DNA of 64,000 nt from Sva-07 sp963743825 (GCA_963743825.1 CAVURC010000012.1:1-64000), one strand, 5' to 3'; positions 49,282 through 58,012 are shown, counted from the first letter of the stretch. Numbers and translations: made by a program. The notes: generated by a model from the sequence alone, not told the origin.

Positions 49282-50919
49282 AATTCTGAGCGGGGTTCGC
49301 GCGTGAGCGCGAGATCCGCTCCGGAATTTCGGGGTGGTCAGCCCGGCGATGATGTGGTCGAGCATCAGCTCGGGTTCGTTCTGTTCGATGCGGGCGAGTG
49401 CGTACTTGTTCTCGAACAGCGCGACCAGGTGTCCGTCGAACCGGGCCAGGATGCGCACGCCCGGCTTCTCGCGCAGCACCATTGCCGAACCCTTGTCGGT
49501 GAGGCGGATCGCCTGGTACGGCGCTGACGACAGCTCGATCGGGGCGTTGAACTCGATGTCGAGACGGTTGGCGAACACCTCGAACTGCAGTTGTCCGACA
49601 GCAGCGAGCACCGGTGACGCGTCGCCCCAGTCGGGGTCCTTGAGCACCTGGACGACACCCTCTTCGTTGAGTTGCTCGAGGCCCTTGCGGAACTGCTTGG
49701 TCTTGCCGGTGTCGACCGGGCGGGCCGTGGCGAACACCTCGGGGGCGAACGCGGGGATCGCCGGGAACTGAACCGGCGAGCCCGTCTCGTCGTACAGCGT
49801 GTCGCCGATGTTGAGCCCCGTGGCGTTCACGAGGCCGACGACGTCGCCGGGGAATGCCTCGTCGACGGTGGTGCGCTCGGCGCCGAACACCGTCGATGCG
49901 TACTTCGTGGCGAACGGCTTGGCGGTTCGCTCGCACATCATCACCATCCCGCGGTCGAACCTGCCCGAGCAGATGCGGGCGAAGGCGATCCGGTCGCGGT
50001 GGTTGCGGTCCATGTTGGCCTGCACCTTGAACACGAATGCCGAGCACGGCTCGTCGAGGTGGCGAGGCTTGTCGTCGATGTCGAGGCGGGCGCTCGGCGC
50101 CGGGGCGAGGTCGACGATGGCGTCGAGCAGGTGACGGACCCCGAAGTTGGTGAGGGCCGATCCGGCGAACACCGGAGTGGACTCGCCGGCGAGGAACGAC
50201 GGCATGTCGACGTCGGCATCCATCGCGCTCAGGAGCTCCGTTTCCTCGGTGCTCTTCGTCCACGCAACGCCCTCCTCGACCGCGGCTCGTTCGGCGGGGA
50301 CATCTTCTTCCGGCGCGATCTGCGACCCGCGAGCCGTGCGGGTGAAGCGGGTGAACACATCGGTACGACGATCGATGACGCCGCGCAGGTCACCGAACGA
50401 CCCGACCGGCCAGGTGGCCGGCGTCGGGCGCAGGCCGATCTGCTCCTCGATCTGATCGAGCAGTTCGAGCGGCTCCATGCCGGGACGATCGAGCTTGTTG
50501 AGGAAGGTGATCACCGGCAGGTTCCGCGACCGACAGACCTCGAAGAGCTTGAGCGTCTGGGGTTCGATGCCCTTGGCGGAGTCGAGCACCATCACGACGG
50601 CGTCGACGGCCGACAGCACCCGGTAGGTGTCCTCGGAGAAGTCGCGGTGGCCCGGCGTGTCGAGCAGGTTCAGCTCGTGATCGCGGTACGGGAAGTTCAG
50701 CGCCGTCGACGTGATCGAGATGCCACGCTTCTGCTCCATGTCCATCCAGTCGGATGTGGCAGCGCGGCGCCCCTCGTGCGCTTTGACCGCACCGCCCGAC
50801 GTGATGGCGCCGGCATACAGCAGGAACTTCTCGGTCAGCGTGGTCTTTCCCGCGTCGGGGTGACTGATGATCGCGAACGTACGACGACGCGCCGCTTCGC
50901 TGAGCACCTGAGCCGACAT
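49186..50919 (-). CDS. prfC: Peptide chain release factor 3, with an abnormal C-terminal extension
   Basis: GTPase that recycles RF1/RF2 from the ribosome. The ATG at 50919 gives MSAQVLSEAARRRTFAIISH. G motifs: 'IISHPDAGKTTLTEKFLLYA' (G1), 'MEQKRGISITSTALNF' (G2), 'NLLDTPGHRDFSEDTYRVLS' (G3), 'TFLNKLDRPG' (G4). Domains II and III follow ('RFDRGMVMMCERTAKPFATK', 'VGQLQFEVFANRLDIEFNAP'). 577 residues, ~50 more than E. coli RF3. After 'LMLDHIIAGLTTPKF' the coding sequence enters the hairpin at 49280-49330 and continues 96 bp antisense to the end of the DUF2207 gene. That tail is Ser/Thr/Arg-rich and not RF3-like, so the native end was probably replaced. Confidence 0.9.
   Translation of the reverse strand: MSAQVLSEAARRRTFAIISHPDAGKTTLTEKFLLYAGAITSGGAVKAHEGRRAATSDWMDMEQKRGISITSTALNFPYRDHELNLLDTPGHRDFSEDTYRVLSAVDAVVMVLDSAKGIEPQTLKLFEVCRSRNLPVITFLNKLDRPGMEPLELLDQIEEQIGLRPTPATWPVGSFGDLRGVIDRRTDVFTRFTRTARGSQIAPEEDVPAERAAVEEGVAWTKSTEETELLSAMDADVDMPSFLAGESTPVFAGSALTNFGVRHLLDAIVDLAPAPSARLDIDDKPRHLDEPCSAFVFKVQANMDRNHRDRIAFARICSGRFDRGMVMMCERTAKPFATKYASTVFGAERTTVDEAFPGDVVGLVNATGLNIGDTLYDETGSPVQFPAIPAFAPEVFATARPVDTGKTKQFRKGLEQLNEEGVVQVLKDPDWGDASPVLAAVGQLQFEVFANRLDIEFNAPIELSSAPYQAIRLTDKGSAMVLREKPGVRILARFDGHLVALFENKYALARIEQNEPELMLDHIIAGLTTPKFRSGSRAHARTPLRISPRTRTAATSAAADASSATSTTTGTRGGGVR
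49280..49330. repeat. Hairpin with GAAATTC/GAATTTC ends at the prfC-DUF2207 junction (family H)
   Basis: gaaattctgagcgg pairs with ccgctccggaatttc (one bulge and a mismatch), with an inner cgcgc / gcgcg stem around gtga. It spans the last bases of the DUF2207 stop and the 3' part of prfC and encodes residues 'FRSGSRAHARTPLRI' of the prfC product. No second full copy was found in the window. Confidence 0.6.
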
Positions 50920-50942
50920 CGAATCGAGGCTACCGTCGGGCC

Positions 50943-52287
50943 GTGACGTCTCGAAGGGTGATCGACCGGAGTGCCCTTGGCGCGCTGATGTCCGCCGAGG
51001 AGCAGCGATTCGTCGATCTCCATCCACGATCCGCCGAGCTTGCCGAATCAGGTCGACGACACCTGTTGGCCGGCGTTCCGATGCCGTGGATGACCCGCTG
51101 GCCGGGTGCGTTCCCGATCCACGTGGCCGAGGCGTCGGGAGCACGCTTCGTCGACGTCGACGGCATCGAGTACGTCGACTTCTGTCTCGGCGACACCGGA
51201 GCGATGGCCGGGCACGGCACGGTCGGGCTGGCGGCGCTCGCCGGTCGGTCGACGACGATGTTGCCGAGTGAGGACGCCGCGTGGGTTGCCGACGAACTCG
51301 CTCGACGGTTCGGGATGGCGAAGTGGCAACTCACCACGTCGGCCACCGACGCCAACCGCTTCGTGCTGCGTTTCGCTCGTCACCTCACCGGTCGACCGAA
51401 GATCGCCGTGATGGACTGGTGCTACCACGGCACGGTCGACGAGACGCTCGCCATCCTCGGGCCGCGATGGCGAGGTCGTCAGCCGGCCGGGCGCGGTCGG
51501 CCCACAGGTGGATCCGGCGGTGACCACGAGGGTCGTGCCGTTCAACGATCTCGACGCCCTCGACGCCGCGCTTGCCCACGGTGACGTGGCGGCGCTGCTG
51601 ATGGAGCCGGCGCTCACCAACATCGGCATCGTGCTGCCGCACGCCGGATACCACGAGGCGGTGCGCGAGATCACCCGCCGTCACGGGGTGCTGCTGATCA
51701 TCGACGAGACGCACACCATCTCGGCCGGGCCCGGCGGGTGTACCGAGGCGTGGAGCCTCGATCCCGACATCGTGGTGATGGGCAAGCCGATCGGCGGTGG
51801 GTTCCCGGTCGCCGACCTACGGCGTCACCGACGAGATCGCCGCGGCGCTCGATCCCGCCCTGCACGGCCACGATGCCGACGTCGGCGGCGTCGGCGGCAC
51901 GCTGGCCGGCAGCGCCATGGCAACCGCCGCGATCGGGCCACGTTGTCGTCCACGCTGCTCGACGACGACTACGCCCGGATGATCCCGCTCGCGACCCGCT
52001 GGACCGACGGGGTTGCCGGGTCGATCGAGCGCCACGGCCTGCCGTGGTCGGTGCAGCAGCTCGGGTGTCGAGCGGAGTACTGGTTCTGTCCGTTGCCGGC
52101 CAACGGTGCCGACGCCGCGGCCGCCGTCGACGACCAGCTCGACGCGTTCATGCACCTGTGGGCACTCAACCGCGGGATCCTGATGACACCGTTCCACAAC
52201 ATGGCGTTGCTCTCACCAGCTCACGTGGATGCCGACGTCGACGCGCACACCGAGGTGTTCGACGCCGCGCTCGCCACCCTGACCTAG
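50943..52287 (+). CDS. Class III aminotransferase, glutamate-1-semialdehyde aminomutase-like, frame-disrupted
   Basis: PLP enzyme of aminotransferase class III. Corrected reading: 'GVPMPWMTRWPGAFPIHVAE', 'VDVDGIEYVDFCLGDTGAMA', 'WQLTTSATDANRFVLRFARH', 'VMDWCYHGTVDETLAI', 'EPALTNIGIVLPHAGYHEAV', the PLP Asp in 'LLIIDETHTIS' and the PLP Lys in 'DIVVMGKPIGGGFPVA'. Single-base shifts lie near 51475, 51815 and 51935; after the last, the frame returns ('LLDDDYARMIPLATRWTDGV' to 'VFDAALATLT'). The GPG-CTEAW segment fits GSA-AM-like enzymes acting outside haem synthesis. The GTG at 50943 is divergent from prfC, 23 bp apart. Confidence 0.82.
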
Positions 52288-52291
52288 CTGA

Positions 52292-52341
52292 GCGATGAGC
52301 GAGCGGTGCCGGAATCTCTCGGATCGCGTGTCGCTCATCGC
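52292..52341. terminator. Hairpin, family F, between convergent genes
   Basis: gcgatgagcga (52292-52302) pairs with tcgctcatcgc (52331-52341), perfect 11-bp arms and a 28-nt loop. It fills the gap between the aminotransferase stop (52287) and the end of the small gene at 52345. Confidence 0.75.
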
Positions 52342-52344
52342 CGA

Positions 52345-52599
52345 TCAGGTGGATCGGCGGCTGGATTCGGTGACGCCTTGGACGGCCTCGCCGATGCCGC
52401 CCGGAAGCGACTCGGTGACCGCGCCGACGTCGACGCCCAACGACTCGGTGACCTGGCCGACGTCGATGCCTGCAGACTCAGCGACTGCGCCGCCGTCGCC
52501 GATCAAGCCTTCGATGTGCTCACTCAGTCCAGTCGACTCCAGCAGGCTCTGTGCGGCTTCGCCGCCGAGGAGACCCTTGATCGCATCAAACAAACCCAT
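52345..52599 (-). CDS. Small hypothetical protein
   Basis: 84 residues starting MGLFDAIKGLLGGEAAQSLL. The sequence alternates short helices and Gly: 'SEHIEGLIGDGGAVAESAGI', 'DVGQVTESLGVDVGAVTESL'. The DVG.VTESL unit is repeated. It resembles short DUF937/phage-tail-like or hypothetical proteins only in composition; no family assigned. 19 bp upstream of its start a Thr-Ile-rich stretch has no obvious promoter. Confidence 0.5.
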   Translation of the reverse strand: MGLFDAIKGLLGGEAAQSLLESTGLSEHIEGLIGDGGAVAESAGIDVGQVTESLGVDVGAVTESLPGGIGEAVQGVTESSRRST

Positions 52600-52685
52600 T
52601 GTGACACACCCTTTCAAGATGGTTTATTCACCCATGCTACCGGCACCACTTGCCGCAGGTACCCCCTGCCCGGCACAGTGTCGAG

Positions 52686-53441
52686 ATGTCTGCGGACCTG
52701 GTTGCTGCCGCTCGTGACGTGGCGAGCGCTGCCGAGCGGATCGTGGTGCTCACGGGCGCGGGTGTGTCGACCGAGTCGGGGATCCCGGACTTCCGTGGAC
52801 CCAACGGGCTCTGGACGAAGAATCCGGCCGCCGAGAAGGCCGCCGACCTGCGCTACTACCTCGGTGATCCCGACGTCCGCCGTGCGGCCTGGCAGAACCG
52901 GCTGACGACGCCGGCCTGGACGGCCGAACCCAATCGGGGGCACGAGGCGATCGTCGAGTTCGAACGCCGTGGGCAACTGCACGGCCTCGTCACGCAGAAC
53001 GTCGACGGCCTCCACCAGAAGGCCGGCAACGATCCCGATCGGGTGATCGAGGTCCACGGCACCGTGTGGTGGACCCGCTGCTGGGATTGCCAGGACCGCC
53101 GTCCGATGGCCGACTCACTCGACCGGGTACGAGCGGGCGAGGAGGATCCTCCATGCCTCGTGTGCGGTGGAATCCTCAAGAGCGACACGATCAGCTTCGG
53201 TCAGGCGCTGGTGCCCGAGGTGATCGAGCAAGCGATGCGGGTGAGCGACGAGTGCGATCTGCTGATCGCCGTCGGCTCGACGCTCAGCGTGTTCCCGGCC
53301 GCCAACTGTGTGCCGCGGGCAAAGGCGGGTGGTGCTCGGGTGATCATCGTCAACGGCGCCGAGACGGCGATGGACCGCTACGCCGATTGGTTGCTCGTCG
53401 GCCAGATCGGTGAGATCCTGCCGGCGCTGGTCGCCGCTTAG
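52686..53441 (+). CDS. cobB: NAD-dependent protein deacylase (sirtuin)
   Basis: 251-residue class III sirtuin that removes acyl groups from lysine using NAD+. 'VVLTGAGVSTESGIPDFRGP' is the NAD-binding entry; 'VTQNVDGLHQKAGND' and the catalytic His in 'VIEVHGTVWWTRC' follow. Zinc is bound by the Cys pairs in 'CWDCQDRRP' and 'CLVCGGILKSDTISFGQAL'. 'AVGSTLSVFPAANCVPRAKA' closes the NAD pocket. Start: ATG 52686 (MSADLVAAARDVASAAERIV). The downstream EamA gene on the other strand appears to run antisense into it. Confidence 0.93.
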   Translation: MSADLVAAARDVASAAERIVVLTGAGVSTESGIPDFRGPNGLWTKNPAAEKAADLRYYLGDPDVRRAAWQNRLTTPAWTAEPNRGHEAIVEFERRGQLHGLVTQNVDGLHQKAGNDPDRVIEVHGTVWWTRCWDCQDRRPMADSLDRVRAGEEDPPCLVCGGILKSDTISFGQALVPEVIEQAMRVSDECDLLIAVGSTLSVFPAANCVPRAKAGGARVIIVNGAETAMDRYADWLLVGQIGEILPALVAA

Positions 53442-54359
53442 GGCTGCCGCCACCCGTCGGCTCGCGAGAAGCGCTCCGGCGATGATGACGACGATGCCGA
53501 CGAGTTCGAGGGCGAACACCTCGTCGCCGCGGAACGCGACGCCGAGGACGAGCGCAACGGCCGGGATCAGGTAGGTGATGAACGACGCACGAGTGGAGCC
53601 GACGCGCCCCACGAGGTTCCCCATCAGCGCGAACGCCAGGCCGGTGCCGAGTACGCCGAGCACCACGACGGCCACGACGGGGCCGATCTCCCAACTCGCG
53701 TCGCTGAACTGCCAGAGCCCGTACGGGGCCGTGAAGATCGTCGCGAGTGCCAGCACCTTGGCCATCAGGTTGACCGATCCGTATCGCTGCTGGAGCGGCG
53801 CAGCGATCGTGACTGCCAGGCCGTAGCACACGGTTGCTGCGATCACCATCGCCACTCCGAGGGCCTCGCTGGAACCGTCGCCGATCGACGGCATGCTCAC
53901 GAGCACGACGCCGACGAACCCGATGGCGATGCCGAGCAGTTGGGCACCGCGGGTCCGTTGGCGGAACAGGACGACGGCGAAGATCGCGGCGAAGATCGGC
54001 GTACCGCCGTTGAGCAGGCCGGCGAGGGCGGAACTGATGTGTTGCTCGGCGATCGGGAACAGGGTGAACGGTACGGCAACCCAGACGATCGACAGCACGA
54101 CGACTCGAGGGCGATCTGCAGGCTCCACGGAGATCCTCTGGCGGGGAAGGACCGCCAAGGCGAGCGCTCCGAGGCCGACACGCATGAGCGTGATGACGCC
54201 GGGCGGGAGGGCGTCGAGCCCGATGTCGATGAAGAGGAACGATGCTCCCCAGATCGCCCCGACGGCCACGAACAACGACCAGTCGATCGGCGTGAACTCG
54301 CCGTCGGCCGGCCTGGGAGTGGATTCGGCCGGGCGATGATCGGGCACGGTCGTGGACAC
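53115..54359 (-). CDS. EamA-family (DMT superfamily) transporter with an antisense C-terminal run-on
   Basis: Ten-helix drug/metabolite transporter with two EamA repeats: 'IDWSLFVAVGAIWGASFLFI', 'GVITLMRVGLGALALAVLPR', 'LNGGTPIFAAIFAVVLFRQR', 'LGIAIGFVGVVLVSM', 'IAATVCYGLAVTIAAPLQQR', 'VVAVVVLGVLGTGLAFALMG' and 'LVGIVVIIAGALLASRRVAA'. The conserved transporter part ends about 53440, giving ~305 residues, the family norm. The open frame continues another 109 codons antisense to the sirtuin gene with non-conserved, hydrophilic sequence, so the true stop was probably lost to a one-base shift near 53440. The GTG at 54359 (VSTTVPDHR) is used. Substrate unknown. Confidence 0.82.
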   Translation of the reverse strand: MSTTVPDHRPAESTPRPADGEFTPIDWSLFVAVGAIWGASFLFIDIGLDALPPGVITLMRVGLGALALAVLPRQRISVEPADRPRVVVLSIVWVAVPFTLFPIAEQHISSALAGLLNGGTPIFAAIFAVVLFRQRTRGAQLLGIAIGFVGVVLVSMPSIGDGSSEALGVAMVIAATVCYGLAVTIAAPLQQRYGSVNLMAKVLALATIFTAPYGLWQFSDASWEIGPVVAVVVLGVLGTGLAFALMGNLVGRVGSTRASFITYLIPAVALVLGVAFRGDEVFALELVGIVVIIAGALLASRRVAAALSGDQRRQDLTDLADEQPIGVAVHRRLGAVDDDHPSTTRLCPRHTVGGREHAERRADGDQQIALVAHPHRLLDHLGHQRLTEADRVALEDSTAHEAWRILLARSYPVE

Positions 54360-54484
54360 GTCGGCGACGCTAGTGGGCGACGCTGGCGGATCACGGCGGG
54401 ATTCGGTCACGATGTTCGTCGAGCACGTGGCTCGCCGATCGGCGTGGGTCCGGCCGGCAGGCGCAGGATGGGTACGATTGGAAC

Positions 54485-55823
54485 ATGGGCGAGCGCGACC
54501 ACCCCAGGGGTGTGTTCCAGCGCCCGTTCGACGCGATCGCTTCTGTTCTCGTCCCCGTGGTCGCCGACGCGGTCGATCCCGACGATCTGGTCGACCGCAT
54601 CGACGTGAATGCACTGATCGACCGCATCGACGTCGACGCCGTCCTGGATCGCATCGATGTGAACGCACTCGTGACACGGCTCGATCTCGATGCACTCCTC
54701 GATCGGGTCGACCTCGATGCACTGCTGAATCGCGTCGATCTCGACAAGCTCGTTGCCCGGCTCGACGTGGATGCGATCGTCGACAGGGTCGACGTGGAAC
54801 GGATCGTCGCCCGGCTCGATCTGAACGCCGTCGTGGATCAGGTCGACGTGCAGCGGGTGATCGATCGTGTCGATCTGGATGCGGTCGTCGCCAGTGTCGA
54901 TCTCGACGCAGCCGTCGCCCGTGTCGATCTGAACGCGGCTGCGGATCGGATCGATGTCACACGGGTGATCGATCGTGTCGATCTGGATGCGGTCGTCGCC
55001 GGTGTCGATCTCGATGCAGCCGTCGCTCGTGTCGATCTGAACGCGGTCGTGGATCGGGTCGACGTGGATCGGGTGGTGGCTCGTGTCGACGTGGATGCGA
55101 TCGCCGCATCACTCGACATCGATGCAATCGTCGCGGAGAGCACGAAGGGCGTGTTCGGACGATTCATCGATCTGCTCCGCCGGCAGGTGGTCGGCGTCGA
55201 CGAGATCAGCATGCGAGCCGTGAATCGGGTGATCCGGCGCGACTATGAGTCGTTGCCGACCGGGCCGCCGCTCGCGCTCGGTACCGAGACGCAGGACGGG
55301 GTCGACACGATGAGCGGTCGCTACGCCGGCCCCATCTCGCGAATCGGTGCGTTGGGGCTCGATCTGTTCGTGATCTCCTCGACCTACACGCTGTTGATCG
55401 CAGGGGTCGCGTACCTGTTCAATGTGCTGTTCGGCACCTCGATCGACCTGACCGAGTCGGGAAGCTGGTTGGCCGGTGCCGCGCTCCTGCTCTACGGGTT
55501 CTGCTACTTCTGGCTCTCCCAGGCGCTGACCGGGCGAACGATCTCGCAAGCGCTCGTCGGCCTGAAGGTGATCCGCAACGACGGCCGGCCGCTCAGCCCC
55601 GGCGCCGCAGCGATCCGCACCGTCGTTCTGCCGTTCAGTTTCCTGCTCTTCGGCGTCGGGCGCCCTCATGGCCCTCGTCGATCGGCGTCGACGAGCGCTG
55701 CAGGACGTCGCAGCCGGATCAGCGGTGGTCTACGACTGGGGCGATCGTCCCGCTGAACTCCCGGCGCCGCTCACGAAGTTCCTCGACCGCAGGGAGGCGA
55801 CACCTCCGGTCGCGTCGAAGTAG
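54485..55823 (+). CDS. RDD-family membrane protein with twenty tandem 9-residue repeats, frame-disrupted near its end
   Basis: N-terminal leader (MGERDHPRGVFQRPFDAIAS), then twenty consecutive 9-residue units (residues ~37-216), a short basic helix ('KGVFGRFIDLLRRQVVGVDE') and an RDD domain: 'RYAGPISRIGALGLDLFVIS' (the R...D signature), 'STYTLLIAGVAYLFNVLFGT', 'LAGAALLLYGFCYFWLSQAL', 'GRTISQALVGLKVIRNDGRP'. RDD proteins are small multi-pass membrane proteins; some act in ion or substrate transport. A single extra G in a GG run near 55665 breaks the frame; corrected, it reads 'GALMALVDRRRRALQDVAAG' and 'SAVVYDWGDRPAELPA', stopping at TAG 55821-55823. The role of the repeat is unknown. Confidence 0.85.
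54593..55132 (+). repeat. Twenty tandem 27-bp units encoding [DA]-R-[VIL]-D-[LVI]-[DN]-x-[VLI]-[VIL]
   Basis: 540 bp translate to exactly twenty 9-residue units without a gap, such as DRIDVNALI, TRLDLDALL, NRVDLDKLV, ARVDLNAVV and ASLDIDAIV. Asp at position 4 is invariant and positions 3, 5, 8 and 9 are hydrophobic throughout. Units 10-13 and 14-17 are nearly identical at the DNA level (a 108-bp duplication), showing recent expansion. The period-9 pattern with hydrophobic positions would suit a beta-solenoid or an amphipathic helical array (inference). Confidence 0.9.
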
Positions 55824-55870
55824 CGGTTCGGGCAGTGTCCGAATCCTGACCGAGTTGGTAGCCTTTCGGG

Positions 55871-57034
55871 ATGGCAACGTTCCGTGACCTGCTCGCCGCT
55901 GCGAAATCCGAGATCCGCGAGGTCGACACCGAGGGCGCCGCAGCGCACATCGCCGCTGGGGCACTCGTCCTCGACGTCCGCGAACCCGACGAATACGAGG
56001 AGGGAGCGATCCCCGGTGCCATCCACATCCCGCGTGGACATCTCGAAGCGCAGATCGAGAACCGCATCGCCGACAAGAACTCGCCCGTCGTCGTCTACTG
56101 CGCCGGTGGCGTGCGGTCCGCGTTCGCTGCGGTGACACTCGCGCAGCTCGGCTTCACCGACGTCGAATCGATGGAGGGTGGCTTCGGTCGCTGGAAGGAC
56201 GAAGGCCGCCCGTGGAAGCAGCCGGCGTCGCTGACCCCCGAGCAGAACAACCGCTACAAGCGCCACCTCCTGCTGCCCGAGGTCGGCACCGCCGGCCAGG
56301 TGAAGCTGCTCGAGGCGAAGGTGCTGATGCTCGGTGCCGGCGGGCTCGGATCGCCCGCAGCGCTGTATCTCGCGGCGGCCGGCGTCGGCACGATCGGGAT
56401 CGTCGACATGGACGAGGTCGACTCGTCGAACCTGCAACGTCAGATCCTGCACAACATCGACCGCATCGGCGATCGCAAGGTCGACTCGGCGAAGAAGACG
56501 CTCACGATGCTCAATCCCGACGTGAACGTGGTCACCTACGACACGCGCCTCGACGCGTCGAACATCATCGACATCATCTCCGGCTACGACGTGATCGTCG
56601 ACGGCGCCGACAACTTCCCGAGCCGTTACCTGCTCAACGACGCCAGCGTCAAGCTCGGCATCCCCGTGGTGCACGGCTCGATCTTCCGCTTCGAGGGCAT
56701 GGTGAGCGTGTTCCACCCGACCGAGGGTCCGACGTACCGCGACATGGTGCCCGAGCCGCCGCCCGCCGAGCTCGCCCCGAGCTGCGCCGAAGCCGGCGTG
56801 CTCGGCGTGCTGCCCGGCATCATCGGGTCGATCCAGGCGCTCGAGACGATCAAGGTCATCCTCGGCCTCGGCGACCCGCTGATCGGTCGCATCCTGACGG
56901 TCGACACGATCGACATGGAGTTCCGGGTCTTCAACCTGAAGCCCGACCCCGCCAACGAAGTCACCTGGGCCAACCGCGACCGCATCGAGATCATGGAACT
57001 CGACGGTCTCTGCGCCCCCGGCCTGAGCCACTGA
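55871..57034 (+). CDS. Rhodanese-MoeB/ThiF adenylyltransferase fusion
   Basis: 387 residues that probably adenylate and sulfurate a ubiquitin-like sulfur carrier for molybdopterin, thiamine or cysteine synthesis. N-terminal rhodanese domain (~1-110): 'ALVLDVREPDEYEEGAIPGA', catalytic Cys in 'PVVVYCAGGVRSAFAAVTLA'. The C-terminal MoeB/ThiF E1-like domain begins 'NRYKRHLLLPEVGTAGQVKL' with the ATP site 'VLMLGAGGLGSPAALYLAAA' (GxGGLG) and 'DEVDSSNLQRQILHN' (the NLQRQ motif). In mycobacterial MoeZ the rhodanese is at the C-terminus, so the order is reversed here. The zinc CxxC pairs of MoeB are absent. The ATG at 55871 fits the rhodanese start. Confidence 0.92.
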   Translation: MATFRDLLAAAKSEIREVDTEGAAAHIAAGALVLDVREPDEYEEGAIPGAIHIPRGHLEAQIENRIADKNSPVVVYCAGGVRSAFAAVTLAQLGFTDVESMEGGFGRWKDEGRPWKQPASLTPEQNNRYKRHLLLPEVGTAGQVKLLEAKVLMLGAGGLGSPAALYLAAAGVGTIGIVDMDEVDSSNLQRQILHNIDRIGDRKVDSAKKTLTMLNPDVNVVTYDTRLDASNIIDIISGYDVIVDGADNFPSRYLLNDASVKLGIPVVHGSIFRFEGMVSVFHPTEGPTYRDMVPEPPPAELAPSCAEAGVLGVLPGIIGSIQALETIKVILGLGDPLIGRILTVDTIDMEFRVFNLKPDPANEVTWANRDRIEIMELDGLCAPGLSH

Positions 57035-57079
57035 ACGAGACGCCGTTACCACCTGCGTCTCAGACCCCGCGTCTCATTC
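57033..57079. terminator. Degenerate hairpin, family D, between convergent moeB and eamA genes
   Basis: gagacgc (57037-57043) can pair with gcgtctc at 57055-57061 or with a second gcgtctc at 57069-57075, before cattc. It looks like the dnaE2 terminator (gagacgcgggtctgac...) with an insertion of ccgttaccacct. It lies exactly between the two stops. Confidence 0.55.
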
Positions 57080-57986
57080 AGCTGGGTTCGGTGAGGACCT
57101 CGGCTTCGATCGGGGCGAGTTCGTCGCGTTCCTGCACGATCACGCCGACGACGACGAGCGCGATGCCGAAGAACTCGACGCCGGACGGCTGTTGATCGAG
57201 GACGATCCATCCGATCAACACTGCGGTGACCGGGAGCAGCGCGAGCAGCAGGGAGAACCGGCGCACCGGGATGCGGCGCATGGTGAACTGGTCGATGCCG
57301 TAGCCGATGGCGTTCGAGAACACGCCGACGAGCAGGCACAGCGCAAGCAGACGGGGCGACAACCAGACGTCGAGGCTTCCAGGTGCTCCGATGGGGGTGA
57401 CGGCGAGTGCGCCGATGGCGAGCCCGACACCGAGTCCCGACACGCCTCGGTCGAGCCGCGCAACTCGTGATCCGATCACGATGTAGCCCGCCCACATGAC
57501 CGACGCGAGGAAGATGAACAGCAGTCCCACAGCGTTCCCGTCGATCTCGGTGCCGCCCAGTACGAGCACGCCGGCGATGGCGAACAACAGTGCCAGCGCG
57601 TTTCGCTTGCTGCGAGTGGCGACCGCCGCGACGGTGATGGGCCCGATGAACTCGATCGTGACAGCGATACCGAGGTCGACGCGGGCGATGCCGAGGTAGA
57701 AGAACGTGTTCATCAACGCGGTGACGACGCCGAAAAGCCCCGCGGCGAGAAGTTCGGACCGGGTCCAACGCTCACGCCATGCACGCGATGCGACCACCAC
57801 GGCGATCGCCGCGCCGATGACTCGGAACCACGCAACGGTCTGGGGTTCGACCTCGTCGAACAGGCCGACGGCGATGACGGCACCCAGGTACTGGGCGACG
57901 GCTGACAGGACGAAGAGGGCCTCGGGCTGGGCGGTGTTCAGCCAGCGGGTGACAAGCCCAGTCGAGCGCTCGTTCGTCAGGCTCAC
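57078..57986 (-). CDS. EamA/RhtA-like exporter
   Basis: 302 residues from the GTG at 57986 (VSLTNERSTGLVTRWLNTAQ). Ten predicted helices in two EamA repeats: 'ALFVLSAVAQYLGAVIAVGL', 'GLFGVVTALMNTFFYLGIAR', 'GIAVTIEFIGPITVAAVATR', 'NALALLFAIAGVLVLG', 'GLLFIFLASVMWAGYIVIGS', 'LALCLLVGVFSNAIGYGIDQ', 'FSLLLALLPVTAVLIGWIVL'. The pattern 'D..G.A.TIEF.GP' is close to RhtA, a threonine/homoserine exporter; the substrate here is not proven. It lies 26 bp downstream of the aldolase gene on the same strand. Confidence 0.85.
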   Translation of the reverse strand: MSLTNERSTGLVTRWLNTAQPEALFVLSAVAQYLGAVIAVGLFDEVEPQTVAWFRVIGAAIAVVVASRAWRERWTRSELLAAGLFGVVTALMNTFFYLGIARVDLGIAVTIEFIGPITVAAVATRSKRNALALLFAIAGVLVLGGTEIDGNAVGLLFIFLASVMWAGYIVIGSRVARLDRGVSGLGVGLAIGALAVTPIGAPGSLDVWLSPRLLALCLLVGVFSNAIGYGIDQFTMRRIPVRRFSLLLALLPVTAVLIGWIVLDQQPSGVEFFGIALVVVGVIVQERDELAPIEAEVLTEPS

Positions 57987-58012
57987 GTCGGAGCGGCGGG
58001 GCAGGACAGGGC

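Noticed and set aside
54593..55132. Regular 27-bp repeats as a CRISPR array
   Set aside because: The period equals nine codons with continuous coding and no unique spacers; it is a protein repeat.
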